Part shown: positions 1 to 10,224 of the stretch, one piece after another
How the letters are laid out: each line of letters opens with the position of its first letter
Position numbering within the stretch: the stretch's first letter is position 1
Source of the DNA: Maylandia zebra
Taxonomy: Eukaryota > Chordata > Actinopteri > Cichliformes > Cichlidae
Direction of reading: 5' to 3'
Length of the DNA stretch: 64,000 nucleotides
Assembly (NCBI RefSeq): GCF_041146795.1
Contig: NC_135188.1
Span: 3,457,919 to 3,521,918 of the forward strand
Position numbers and translations under genes: made by a program
The notes under the pieces: generated by a model
Database searches by the model: none
Seen by the model: the letters and a program-made list of their open reading frames with translations, nothing else
What the model was told of the DNA's origin: nothing

Positions 1-801
1 GAGAGGCATTTTTGACCGCAACTTTAAACTTACAGTGAGACATAGGTTTTACATCAACTATCTGGTCATAGATGATAAACCCCCCTGGTGTAGGTGTGTC
101 CTCCGAGCCACACACAAGAGCCTGAAATTTATCGCTCCCAGGTTTAGTGTGGCAGATGGCTTTCAAAGTATACACCTCACCTGGTTTCAAATGCACCGGT
201 ACCTTGCTGGAGAGTGCAACACGGAGGGCTTTGACCTCGTCTGCTTGGGGGTCAGCCTGCTTGAAACATTTGGTATATGCCATGACCCAGTTAGTGTCAA
301 TGGGTAGAGTCTGCAGAAACTTTGCTCCACCCTTTTTTTGACAGTCTTGTAGCATGGGACCTAACACATTTGTGCCCACAAGAAGAGAAAACTTATCATT
401 GTACGATTGATCTGGACTAACTAATGCTAAGATGTTGAAACACTTGTCTGTGCCACAAGCACTTTCAGGGAACTGAACTTTAGCCTCAATGTACCCCACA
501 TATGGTACCTTTTGTCCAGCCGCACCTTCGATGTCCAGTACCTCTTTTATAGAGAACAGTTCTCTATGAGAAAGATAGCGAGAATAGAATGACTCTGATA
601 TTATTGACACTTGGGACCCGGTGTCAATTAAACACCGACACGGAACTTGATCTAACCATGCTAAACCATCACAAGGCTCCCCAATTAGACCCTGAGGAAA
701 CTGGGGAGGCACCGTTGGAGCTGGGGCTTCGTACATGCACTGGCTTGAAGGCTTGGAACTGCTCTGACCATCAGCTCCTGCTCGTTCCACAGCAGGAGCT
801 C

Positions 802-2499
802 CTACTGGTTTAAAGGCAAGTTGGACTGTGGACTATTCTGTCGCTGAGCCATTGAACACTGGCTTTGCCCAGCACTGTGCCTCTCACACAATTTCTTTTG
901 CACTAATATGGCATTGGTTGGGTTTGAACATTGTGGCAACATATGTGAATCCTCCCCACAATTATAGCAAAATTTCCCAACCCTTTTATGATCACCAGGT
1001 AGCCTAGCAGGAGTTGGTGGAGCTGGATTGTGGATTTTGGTTCTGTGCGATAGCTTCTGCCTAGTTTTATCACTTTTGGGACACTGAGAATTTGCTGCAG
1101 ATGAGCTGTTCATTAGCTCTGCTTCTAGCTGCCTGATTCTTTCCTCCAGTTGCTCTCTGGTACAAGCATCCAGCGCTGTGGGAGGTGTGCCAGAATGCCT
1201 GCCGTCATCTGCGGCTACGAGTGTTCGAGCCTGCACTTTAGTTGAGGTGCCGCTCATGTAACGTCTCCTGCGCATTTCTTTTAACTGACTCTCTTTCTCA
1301 TGCGTTCTGATTTTAAAAAGCAGCTCTGAGAAAGTGGGAATAACATGATGTGCAGATCCCACTATTTCTTTTAGATGCAGAGTGGCAATTAGAGAGTCAT
1401 CCCAGCAACCTCTGAGGAACTGCTTTAGTAGCTGAACATCAAAATCACTTCTAGGTATGCCATTACCGTCAACTACCTCCTGCAGCAACGTCTGGAGTCG
1501 GCGCAAGTAATCAGATGCCTTTTCTCCACTATTCTGATGAGTCTCTAGGTACTGGATATACAGCTCTTCACCTCCAGTGACATTGCCATAAGCCTTGTCA
1601 AGCTCATCGAGATAGTCTTTTGGTGATGCTTGAGACCCAATAGAAAGGGCCACATTCAAAGCAGGGCTAGCCAAGCTATCGAGGAAAACACGGCGCTGCT
1701 GCCCTTCGGAAAGGGTAGAGTCATTTAGTACCTGTTTAGCTCTAAGTCGCCATACCCTGTACTCTACCTCATTAGGGGGTTTTGGAGAGTTTCCTGAAAA
1801 TGAGCAGAGCTCAAAACCAGAGGGAGTGTGCATGGGCGAGTCATGTTTTACAATGTGCTCCACAATGACTCTCTGAACCTCCGCTGGCAAAGGATCAACA
1901 AGCAGGGAGTCCGCATCAAGTGCCTGTTTAGCCTTGGGCACATGGCCATCATCACAGGCGGCAGTTGACCTGGGACCTGGTGTGGACTGAGTTTTAACTC
2001 CCAAGGCAGGAGTTGAGGTAGCTAACCCCTTATATGTATCATTTTTCCCACACATGTGGCTCACTGCAGCCTGATTTAAAGTCATGGGGCTCACATTATA
2101 TGCTAATGCCAGTTCGTTTACTTGTTCTCTGAAACTAGCAGTCACATCATCAATTGCTCGAGCGAGGGGGACCACATCATGCGCCAGGTGAAAACTGTCA
2201 GGTCCCTGAGGACAGTACTCATCTATCTGAATAACCTCCCAACACTCCCCATCTGCTGAATGTTCTCCATCTAAGAGCATTGGGGTAATGCACTCCATGA
2301 ACTGACACAAAATAGTGTCAGGGAGACTATCTATTTGTTGAATTTTGACAACGTGATCCAGCAAAGCGAATGCTCTTTGCACCTCTTGTAGTTTAATCCC
2401 GGCTTTAGCCCCTTTTAACAAAACAGTGTACTCTGGATCAAAACCATACCTGTCACAAAACTCCATTGTCTCTCTCTGCAAAGCAGTAGATGAATTCAC
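802..2499 (-). CDS. Retroelement gag-like protein with CCHC zinc knuckle
   Basis: A frame of about 565 residues lies just downstream of the primer-binding site. The middle part (about residues 210-400) resembles the Ty3/gypsy and PNMA-type gag capsid. Near residues 511-524 there is one zinc knuckle, C-x2-C-x4-H-x4-C. A basic stretch around residues 405-410 (RRRR) precedes a Ser/Pro-rich linker. The first in-frame start-like codon is a GTG, so the true start is uncertain. Part of the fossil LTR element, not a host gene as far as can be seen. Confidence 0.8.
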   Translation of the reverse strand: MNSSTALQRETMEFCDRYGFDPEYTVLLKGAKAGIKLQEVQRAFALLDHVVKIQQIDSLPDTILCQFMECITPMLLDGEHSADGECWEVIQIDEYCPQGPDSFHLAHDVVPLARAIDDVTASFREQVNELALAYNVSPMTLNQAAVSHMCGKNDTYKGLATSTPALGVKTQSTPGPRSTAACDDGHVPKAKQALDADSLLVDPLPAEVQRVIVEHIVKHDSPMHTPSGFELCSFSGNSPKPPNEVEYRVWRLRAKQVLNDSTLSEGQQRRVFLDSLASPALNVALSIGSQASPKDYLDELDKAYGNVTGGEELYIQYLETHQNSGEKASDYLRRLQTLLQEVVDGNGIPRSDFDVQLLKQFLRGCWDDSLIATLHLKEIVGSAHHVIPTFSELLFKIRTHEKESQLKEMRRRRYMSGTSTKVQARTLVAADDGRHSGTPPTALDACTREQLEERIRQLEAELMNSSSAANSQCPKSDKTRQKLSHRTKIHNPAPPTPARLPGDHKRVGKFCYNCGEDSHMLPQCSNPTNAILVQKKLCERHSAGQSQCSMAQRQNSPQSNLPLNQ

Positions 2500-2545
2500 A
2501 GATGTCTGAGCATGTGCTTCAGGATAAAGTTAGTGATGCGCTCCA

Positions 2546-2563
2546 GTCCCTGTTCGGGCGCCA
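2546..2563 (-). promoter_or_regulatory. Primer-binding site matching tRNA-Lys
   Basis: On the element strand the sequence reads TGGCGCCCGAACAGGGAC, an 18-base match to the 3' end of the tRNA-Lys(3) primer used by lentiviruses and many other retroelements. It lies 23 bases inside the LTR edge. This fixes the element's orientation. Confidence 0.8.
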
Positions 2564-2586
2564 ATTTTTTTCCTACTACTCTTAGT

Positions 2587-3378
2587 TGTAACCAATACGT
2601 CTACTCACCAAAGAATGAGTGAAGCAATATGGATAACAGCAGAGGACAATTTATTTAGGGTCTGATGGCAATTTACCATCGGTATCCAGCACTTTAAAGG
2701 ATTGATGGACTGGAGCACATCTGTCCTTAACATACCCTCTTAAACATCAGCTTGACACTGATATATCAAAGGAAACTTAACCGACTTTAAGTGCAAATGT
2801 TTCAACCTGAACAACTTAAAACTTCTCTGGGATACAATGTAAACAAAGACAAGAAGAAGAAAAATATTTCCATCAATAGTCACTTTTCCTAACCAGGAGA
2901 CAAGTGAATATATTATGTAAAGAGTCCTTTTTCTCAGTCCTGGGGTTGTAACACCACAACCTCCTCAGTCCGTAATCAAAGAGTGTCTATTTGACAATAA
3001 CCAAAATGTCTTTGGATAGTCTTTGTGAATGAAAACAAAACAAAAAAAACAAATGGTATTAGCTGGCCAGCAAAATAAAGAGAGTGTATGGCACTGAGTG
3101 CGGGCGTGTGTGTGAGTACTTCGGTCCAAATAATCAAGGTCCGGATGGATGAAGGGATGGCGGCCGCTTGTCCTTTAATGGCACCAGTAAGGCAGCACAG
3201 TAGTAAGGCAGCACAGCAGCGAAGCGTCTGGCAGGAGAACGAACAATAGTCCTTTTCAAGGCTACTGCAGAAGGCGATATTCCCCGCTAGCTCACCCCAG
3301 CTTGCTCTCTGGCACAGCTACAAGCCACGTGAGCTCATAGCCCCTCCCGCTAGATAACCAAATTAACACTGGGTTACA
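2587..3378 (-). repeat. 5' LTR of the retroelement
   Basis: About 792 bp, bounded on the element strand by TGTAACC at the outer end and GGTTACA at the inner end, a 7-bp perfect inverted pair of the usual TG..CA type. An AATAAA on the element strand (plus 2650-2655) fits a polyadenylation signal inside the LTR. The boundaries are inferred from the inverted ends, because the second LTR is not available for comparison. Confidence 0.65.
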
Positions 3379-3463
3379 CTTCCACATCACAAACAAAATG
3401 CAATCTGTGTGTTTTTCTGCCCTTTGTTCATGTTTTACCACATCATGAAAAATACCTTTAGAG

Positions 3464-3783
3464 CAGCGGTCCCTAACCCCCGGGCCTCGGACCGGTACCG
3501 GTCCGTGAGTCGTTTGGTACCGGGCCGCGAGAGTTGAGGCTCAGGTGTGAAATGTATAGTTTTCAGGGTTTTATCGGTTTTCAGCATTATTTTTGTTATC
3601 GTTTTTATCGTTAACTCGGTTTTCCTGGGTCTTTTCACGTGTGTTATGAATAAATTTTCTTTTTTTCGGTACCGGTACTAGCTTTATTTTGTTGTATTTA
3701 TCCGCGACACCTTAAAGGCCGGTCCGTGAAAATATTGTCGGGCATAAACCGGTCCGTGGCGCAAAAAAGGTTGGAGACCGCTG
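3464..3783. mobile_element. Short non-autonomous hAT-like element
   Basis: A 320-bp element begins CAGCGGTCCCTAACC and ends in the inverted partner GGTTGGAGACCGCTG. It is flanked by 8-bp target duplications, CTTTAGAG at 3456-3463 and CTTTAGAT at 3784-3791, with one mismatch. An 8-bp duplication and CAG..CTG ends are typical of the hAT superfamily. It has no transposase and is internally rich in CCGGT motifs. Confidence 0.85.
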
Positions 3784-3791
3784 CTTTAGAT

Positions 3792-4566
3792 GGGTTATGA
3801 TTTAAAGCACTGCTGTATTCCTGAAAATGCTTCGGTGTATGTTTGGGTTGTTATAAAGGAAATTTCATGCCAAACATTTTTTGATGTTTCTTTTTGTTTG
3901 TTCTTTCTTCTTGTGGATTAACTTTAAACTGGACGGCTGCTTGATCTGAGGTGTGGATCAAGAAGCTTCATGTACCTCAGATTGGAACCTGTATGGTCCT
4001 GTCTTTGTTCATGATTAACTATGAGTCACACTGATAATCATAATCTGGCTGACTCACATCTACAATGACAACATTTACATAGCTCAGATCCTTCATAATT
4101 TTCTGATTGGTTGTAGTACAATAGCACAATATATATGGACCCTAGACCAGTAGGGTCCACTAAAGACAATGGGACTGAATAACGTCAATCCAAAGCCTTA
4201 CACATCACAGTATATCTGCTCACTGAGCCAGATTAATTGAACTAGTGATATGGATGGTGACACACACAGAGGAAGTAAGAGACTAGGAAAATAATCCAGG
4301 ATATGTCTTTCATTTCACAAGTGAAGGGAAATGTGTTTTGTTTATCACAATGTTCCAGCTTCCTCAATTACAGCTGTAGCACCGCCCACTAACACACATT
4401 GCAACAACTGTAACTGTCCTGGAGGGTGGACTCATTTCTTCTGAGACATTTGCAGGGTTTCTTCTATTTCTCTTAGAGGGACTTTCAAAGAGGAGATATT
4501 TTTCTTTGTCAACTCAGATGTTCAGGTTTATTTTGATTCTCTTAGCTTTCTGATTCACATTATTAG
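3792..4566. other. No gene seen; upstream flank of the Reeler gene
   Basis: AT-rich unique-looking sequence without a supportable coding exon or a repeat that I recognise. It may contain the promoter of the plus-strand Reeler gene that follows. Confidence 0.4.
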
Positions 4567-4659
4567 ATGTGGTGTGCAAACATTTACTTTAAGGTAAGAA
4601 ACTGTTCTTACTCAGTTGTTTTTGTCAGTCTGTGTTTAATATTTGCCAGAGAAATGTTG

Positions 4660-5582
4660 AAATCCTTTTCAAGTTTATATGACTTACCATATATGACTTA
4701 CTGTCTGGAGATATGGGGTAATGCATATAAAACGAACACTCTTCATATTTTCAAGTTACAAAAAAGAGCTATAAGAATTATAAACCAATCAAACTATATA
4801 GAACCAACTAACATTTTGTTTATTAATCTGAATACCCTGAAATTTTATGATTTAGTTGAATATAAAATGGCACAGATAATGTATAAAGCACAAAATAACT
4901 TGCTTTGCCCCAGTACTCAGAAGCTGTTCAAAGTCAGAGAGAGTCAATATGACTTAAGGGGAACAGATTTCTTTAAGAAAAACAAGATGAGGACAAATAT
5001 AAAGCAGAGATGTGTTTCTGTTAGAGGAGTTAACCTGTGGAATAGTTATGACAGTGATTTAAAAAGGTGTAGTTCATTTTCCTTGTTTAAAAACATGTTT
5101 AAAAATAGAGTATTAGAAAAATATATATATCAAGAATGAAAAGAACAAAAAGGAGAAAAAAAACAACAACCTCTTGATTCTTTACTTTGATGTAGTTACT
5201 TATCTAAGGTGGAAAGTTTTTTTTTCTTTGTTTTGTTTGTTTGTTTGTTTGTTTGTTTGTTTGTTTGTTTGTTTGTTTGTTTGTTTGTTTGTTTGTTTGT
5301 TTGTTTGGTTTGGTTTTTGCTTTGTTTTATTATTTTCTTCAAGCCCTGTGTACAGGAGCTGCATACAAAAAGATATTTTGTGAAAAGGGTTGGCGTAATA
5401 AGCAAATGCTTCAGCCAATACCTTTTGATTAGCCTTGTCTCATGCTTTCTTTCTTTATGGTAGATTTTTGTTCTGTTTTCACTGTTTTTTTTTTTTGTTT
5501 TTTTTTCTCACTGTTTTCACTGAGATTTGAATTTGAATGCTAATCAATCAAATCAAATCAAATCAAATCAAATCAAATCAAA
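4660..5582 (+). mobile_element. L2/CR1-like LINE, 5'-truncated 3' end
   Basis: Reading plus, roughly 4685-5139 encodes the C-terminal end of a LINE reverse transcriptase. Its landmarks are YCLEIWGN, then LQKRAIRIIN, then an MYKAQNNLL-type segment, then NLWNSYDSDLK before the stop. This is typical of L2/CR1-group elements in fish. After the stop come a 3' UTR with a TTTG array and a tail of AATCA repeats (5547-5582), the usual microsatellite-like LINE tail. The endonuclease and catalytic RT core are missing, so this is a truncated dead copy. Confidence 0.75.
5227..5307 (+). repeat. (TTTG)n microsatellite
   Basis: About 20 tandem TTTG units inside the LINE 3' region. The long Cys/Leu/Phe or Asn/Lys/Gln frames that cross it are artefacts of the repeat. 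Confidence 0.95.
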
Positions 5583-5946
5583 GTTTAATGGATAAAACTG
5601 AGAGCTCTCTAAAACGGCTTTCCCCCCTAATAGTTTTCCTAGAGAAATCCACATACACCTCATGCTGGCTCTGTCCACCAAAACTGCATTTGTAATCAAA
5701 CAGTAGTTAAAAGGCGAAAAAGTTTTAACCTAACATTTATGTCCAGCAATGTGTCGGCTGCTCAATACTCGCAAATCTATGAATGACAATGACATTATAC
5801 TCTCAAGCATCTTTAAAGCAAACACTTTCAGTGTAATCTGCCACTAGAAGTCTACATGCTGGAAGTATATGAATACTTGCAGAAGTAAATAAATATTTAG
5901 AGTGCCAATGGATGACCTGGGTATCACTGTGATATTTATTTGACAG
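5583..5946. other. No feature seen between LINE tail and Reeler gene start
   Basis: AT-rich sequence ending in a good splice acceptor (TTTGACAG) directly before the start codon at 5947. This suggests that a 5' untranslated exon is spliced on here. Confidence 0.4.
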
Positions 5947-8584
5947 ATGTGGATGTGGATTCTGATTAGTCTTAACATCATCTCAAAGCTGCATGGGTAT
6001 TCAGGGGGTTACTTCCCAGAAGCATGTGACTCAATGTTACCCGATCATAATGGTGCAGCTCCTCAAACCACAAACCCCCCCTTCATGGTTGAATATGTGC
6101 CCGGCAGCTATCCTGGAGAGCCTGTTACAGGTACAGGGAACGCTGTAGTTTTTATTTTGTTAAATTTGTTTATCACAGCAATGTCTGGTGTAATTATAAT
6201 TTACATTTTTTTTACAAGTTATTACAATCTCTCTTCATTCTCTTTTTCCCAAATCTTTGCTCGGATGAATTTTTGAAACAATTTTCAAGTTTTGCTCAAG
6301 AGCGAGGAATCCACATATTTTAGAGGGTTTATGTTAGAGGCTCGAGAGGTTGCAGATGAAACACGTCTTACTGGAAGATTTGTTCTACTTGAGCCTGACA
6401 AGACTCAACTCCTGACATGCGGTGTTTTGGAAGTAAGTAGTTGGAATTTGATTTATTGTTTTCATTTTTTGTAAATCTGAAGCTCTCTTATGTTTTGCCA
6501 CTCTTCTCAGGATTCAGCTGTTAGTCACACACTTAATCAAAGAAAAACTTTGATCCGAGTTAACTGGACTGCGACAGAAGCAGAGCAGGACATCATGTTC
6601 AGGTGACTTTAAAATTTCTGATATTCTATGGCTGACGTCCACGGTGAAAATCGAACCTGACCTGCTTCAGATTTCTGTAATATTACAATGCAACAGAAAA
6701 TGAATTATATCAGCATTCATTCCCTTCTAACATATTTCAGAGCAACATTTCTTCAGCAAAGGGTAAAATTCTGGGAAAATGTGAATATCATCTTACCTCA
6801 GCGCACTACTACTACAACTACTACACCAGAAACAACTACTACACCGGAAACAGCTACTACACCGGAAAAAGCTACTACACCGGAAACAGCTGCTACACCG
6901 GAAACAGCTACTACACCGGAAAAAGCTACTACACCGGAAACAGCTACTACACCGGAAACAGCTACTACACCGGAAAAAGCTACTACACCGGAAACAGCTG
7001 CTACACCGGAAACAACTACTACACCAAGCACCACAAAGGGCAACACCAACATAGAAGAAGTAAGAACCCACAGGTGGATTTGATTTTGTAACACTGTACA
7101 AAGTGACTCATTAACCTTGCAAGAGCTTTTTTTGACAACACTGCTCCCTGTTTCTGATTTACTTTCAGCGAGCAGGTATTGCACTGATGTGTTTTGATTG
7201 TGTTTTGGTGGCAGAGATGAAAGTAAGTAGCATATTTAACGATACTCAAGACACGCACTAAATGCTATTCAGCCCCACCTTAAAAGAACAAAAAGAAATG
7301 TAATTGTGTTCTACTTCATGTCTTGTTAGGTAATATCCAATATAGGCAAAGTCTTACTGGCCAGTGAGGCTGTTTTTCATCATATAAATAAGGTAAGAGC
7401 TGGGGGCCTTTGGTGCTCACAGTGTTTTATTTTCTTCTTGTCCTGCATCTTTGTATTGCTTCCAAGAATTCTTTGAGTATGTAGTTAGTTTGAAAGCCGG
7501 GGGTTCACGGGGTGCTGGAACTTACCCCTGCTTTCATAGGGTAAAATATGGATTTTCAGGGCTTTCAAGGCTGTCTAACTTATTATATGCACTGTTGTTT
7601 TTATTTAAATTTTGTAGGTGTGTAAGGTAGCAGGCAACGTCCTCTGTGTGGCTGTTGAAATCTCATCCCTGATCTTGTTTAGTATCGGTGATTCCTCCAA
7701 GGTGAGAACAACTGGTGGTGTAAAACCCGTCTCATTAACAACATCTGTTTAATTTTTCCCACATGTATTTTTAATGTGTGTGTTTATGTATTTTTTAGGT
7801 CATCTTCTTTGCTCTTGTGTGTGTGATGATAGTGATTAATTTCACTGGAACAGTAATTTTGTCTCTGGGGATTAGAAGTGGTCCTGAAAGGTACGTTTAA
7901 CTTCACTTTGCATGTGCAAACATATCAACTGACATTTGTGCAAAATGTTTATTTCATTTTTCACGTTCTCTTCAAGAAGGAAGATTTGTGAATACGCTGC
8001 CAATGTTTGTTTTGTTATCCATAATATATTTACAAGTAAGAAAATTCTTATACTTGTAAATTTAAGAGTATTAACTTTACACCATCAAAAAAGAGTTTGG
8101 ACTTTTTTGTGGAAGTAGTTGCCACTGCCTTTACATTGCTCTGATATTATTTCCATGTTTGTTTTGGGCCAGTTGCTGTCATATTTCTTGGTGTTATGGA
8201 GAATGAGTGCGGAAATAACGTGAGGGACTCTTGGCTTCTGAAAGTGATGATTGCTTTCACAGTATGGGATTTCCTGAATGTAATCTGGATTGTCATTTTG
8301 AGCAGTGAAAAACGAGGTGAATGCCTTGTGCCTGTCTGAATATAAAAATCTGCATCAGATACAGCATCAAATCTAATGAGGAATAATAATATTAGTATTT
8401 TTCTGTTACAGGCCATTTAGGAACGAGCGAGAGAAACAAGCAGCAAGTTCATGTCTGTTTTTCTCATTTCCAGAGGAGACTCAGAGATGTTGTTGTTAAT
8501 ATTGTGTCAGTAATCCTCTTCGCTGGAGCCATTTCTTTTTCTATAGCCATCATTGTTGGTATATTTACTTGTCAGAAACAATAG
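5947..8584 (+). CDS. Reeler-domain protein with Thr/Pro stalk and multiple membrane helices
   Basis: Eleven exons: 5947-6130, 6290-6432, 6511-6602, 6741-7059, 7169-7222, 7330-7392, 7618-7701, 7799-7890, 7977-8035, 8173-8316, 8412-8584. All have GT/AG ends, phases close exactly and the product is 468 residues. Residues 1-17 are a signal peptide. About 18-155 is a Reeler domain like that of ferric-chelate reductase 1 (FRRS1), with YSGGYFPEAC at its start, a central RGFMLEAR and an LTCGVLE segment. Residues 161-238 are a TPET/TPEK repeat stalk, probably O-glycosylated. From about 289 there are five strong hydrophobic helices (289-309, 314-338, 351-371, 386-406, 438-463). The DOMON and cytochrome b561 parts of FRRS1 are not recognisable, so iron reduction should not be assumed. 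It is probably a cell-surface membrane protein of unknown role. Confidence 0.85.
6802..7035 (+). repeat. Coding minisatellite, 18-bp unit (Thr-Pro-Glu stalk)
   Basis: Within exon 4 of the Reeler gene an 18-bp unit of the type ACACCGGAAACAGCTACT is repeated about a dozen times. It encodes TPETAT alternating with TPEKAT. The unit is a multiple of three, so gain or loss of copies keeps the frame. Copies are almost identical in DNA, which suggests recent homogenisation or turnover. Confidence 0.9.
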
Positions 8585-8786
8585 TTTTGTGGTTTGTTTG
8601 AATCACAATCAGATTTCTCTTACAGTTTATATATAGTATGGTTACATCACACTGATCATATCACACTGTTTACCTGCTGCTTCCTCATTTAATGCAAGTA
8701 GTGCTTGAGGGTCTTATTTATTGTATCTCGTAATTTTTCAATACACCAGGCAGACTACACAGACTGCATATTGCTTTAGCACACTA

Positions 8787-9505
8787 CAGGGGCGATTCTA
8801 GGATCAGAGCTTTGGGGGTGCTGAGCACCCAGAGAGCTGCCCAGCCAGGCAAGATAAACTTTACTCGTCACAGTGAGACTTCTTCCCCGTCTCTGTCAGT
8901 CCCTGCATCCCTAAATGTCTCCAGTTGTCCCGAGTTCTCTCTGACTGTCTCCTTGGTGCAGTTAAACCCCTGTTCCTCCCTGTCCTCATCGTCTGTTGTC
9001 TTCGTCTCTGTTATCAGTCATCATAATTTTACCATCTCTGTGCAAGTCTGCAAATTTCTTTATTAAATCATGAAATTCTTAAATTCATCAAGTCTCTCTG
9101 TGCCTGGGTCCTCGTCACAAAACATGACATCACTGTTTTGTACATTTTAACTCAATTTAATCCCCACATTTGTAAAAGAAAAGCAAAACACTTTTTTGAA
9201 ATGTCTGTAACAAATCTGATAAAGGTTATTTAAATGCTGCAAAAGAAGAATGGATTGGAATAAAAAAAAATATCCTAACCTTAATTACTGGGGAGAATAA
9301 TGAATGATGCTCACAGTGAGCAAAAAGTAAACTGAGTGTATTTTCTGGACAGAGATTCACTTTTAATGTGTGTGTATCATATAATACAGATACATAAAAA
9401 AATACACTCCAAAAATAGAAGAGTCCTTAAAATATTTTTATATTTTTAGTAGTGCGACAGACAAACAGCAAAAAAAACTAAATCTTTGGGCTAAAAACGC
9501 CCCTG
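8787..9505. mobile_element. Non-autonomous hAT element with perfect 8-bp target duplication
   Basis: The left end is CAGGGGCGATTCTAGG and the right end ...CTAAAAACGCCCCTG. These are inverted partners sharing CAGGGGCG and then matching loosely. They are flanked by identical 8-bp repeats GCACACTA at 8779-8786 and 9506-9513. Length is 719 bp. I see no transposase domain inside, so it depends on another element for movement. The perfect duplication suggests a fairly young insertion. Confidence 0.9.
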
Positions 9506-9513
9506 GCACACTA

Positions 9514-10213
9514 TATAGCTTGTTTTTCATTTTCAAGGGAAGTTTTCCTAACGTAGGTTAAATTAATTCTCATCAAAGTTAAGCAGTACTTCGAGGATGA
9601 AGTTAGATCCACCTGTGTATTGCCATTTCAAAGCCTTGCCGTGTCTTGGAGGCATTTTCTTGCAGTCAGATTAAGAAAAAAAGCCGAATGAAAAGCCACA
9701 CAGAACAGACATTATTAGGCAGTATATATTTAACAGTGGAGAGAGAAGACAATTTCACATACCCGGGGCTTGACATCACACAGGACCTGTCACACAAACA
9801 CTCTGAAGATGCTCAAGAACTTCTACTCACCATCCAGAGCCAAAGTGACCTTCCCAACACTGCATATCACATCACTGTACATGCACTCAATAACAAAATA
9901 ATGTATTTCAATAATTTTTTTTACTGTTCACTGTAAATCTGCACACTGCTGATTTGCAAACCTTTTTAATTTCCATATTTAATTTGAGGTCATTCTTGTA
10001 TTTTTAATGGTCGAGAATTGCACAGCAGTAAGCGTTTCACTGCATGTTGTACTGTGTATGATTGACAGGTTTGAAGGAGGGGTTGGGTGTATCCTTCGTG
10101 GTCCACCATATCTCAGAATTCATAGCGCGGCTCAGCCAATTCCAGTTTCCAACAATGGCGGCAGCTACTTAGTTTTAATATTACTCTGTCTGGATCACAA
10201 AAAAAAACCTCTT
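9514..10213. other. Intergenic; possible LINE scrap at 9735-9840
   Basis: No gene is supported. Around 9735-9840 the plus strand reads like a worn LINE reverse-transcriptase segment (a NFTYPGLDITQDLS-type motif), but it is too short to classify. Confidence 0.3.
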
Positions 10214-10224
10214 ACGATATTTTC

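Larger units (their letters stand above)
1..3378 (-). mobile_element. LTR retroelement, Ty3/gypsy-like, 5' half (fossil)
   Basis: An LTR retroelement lies on the minus strand and runs off the left edge of the window. From its 5' end (high coordinates) the parts are one LTR, a primer-binding site, a gag gene, and a pol start with a retropepsin-like Asp-Thr-Gly-Ser motif around 600-640. The gag frame reads through its whole length, which suggests a fairly recent insertion. The rest of pol and the second LTR lie outside the window, so whether the element is whole cannot be judged. Placement in the Ty3/gypsy group rests on the gag type and gene order and is an inference. Confidence 0.85.

Noticed and set aside
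6793-7184. Minus-strand Cys/Ser- or Val-rich frames
   Set aside because: They are antisense shadows of the coding TPET minisatellite.
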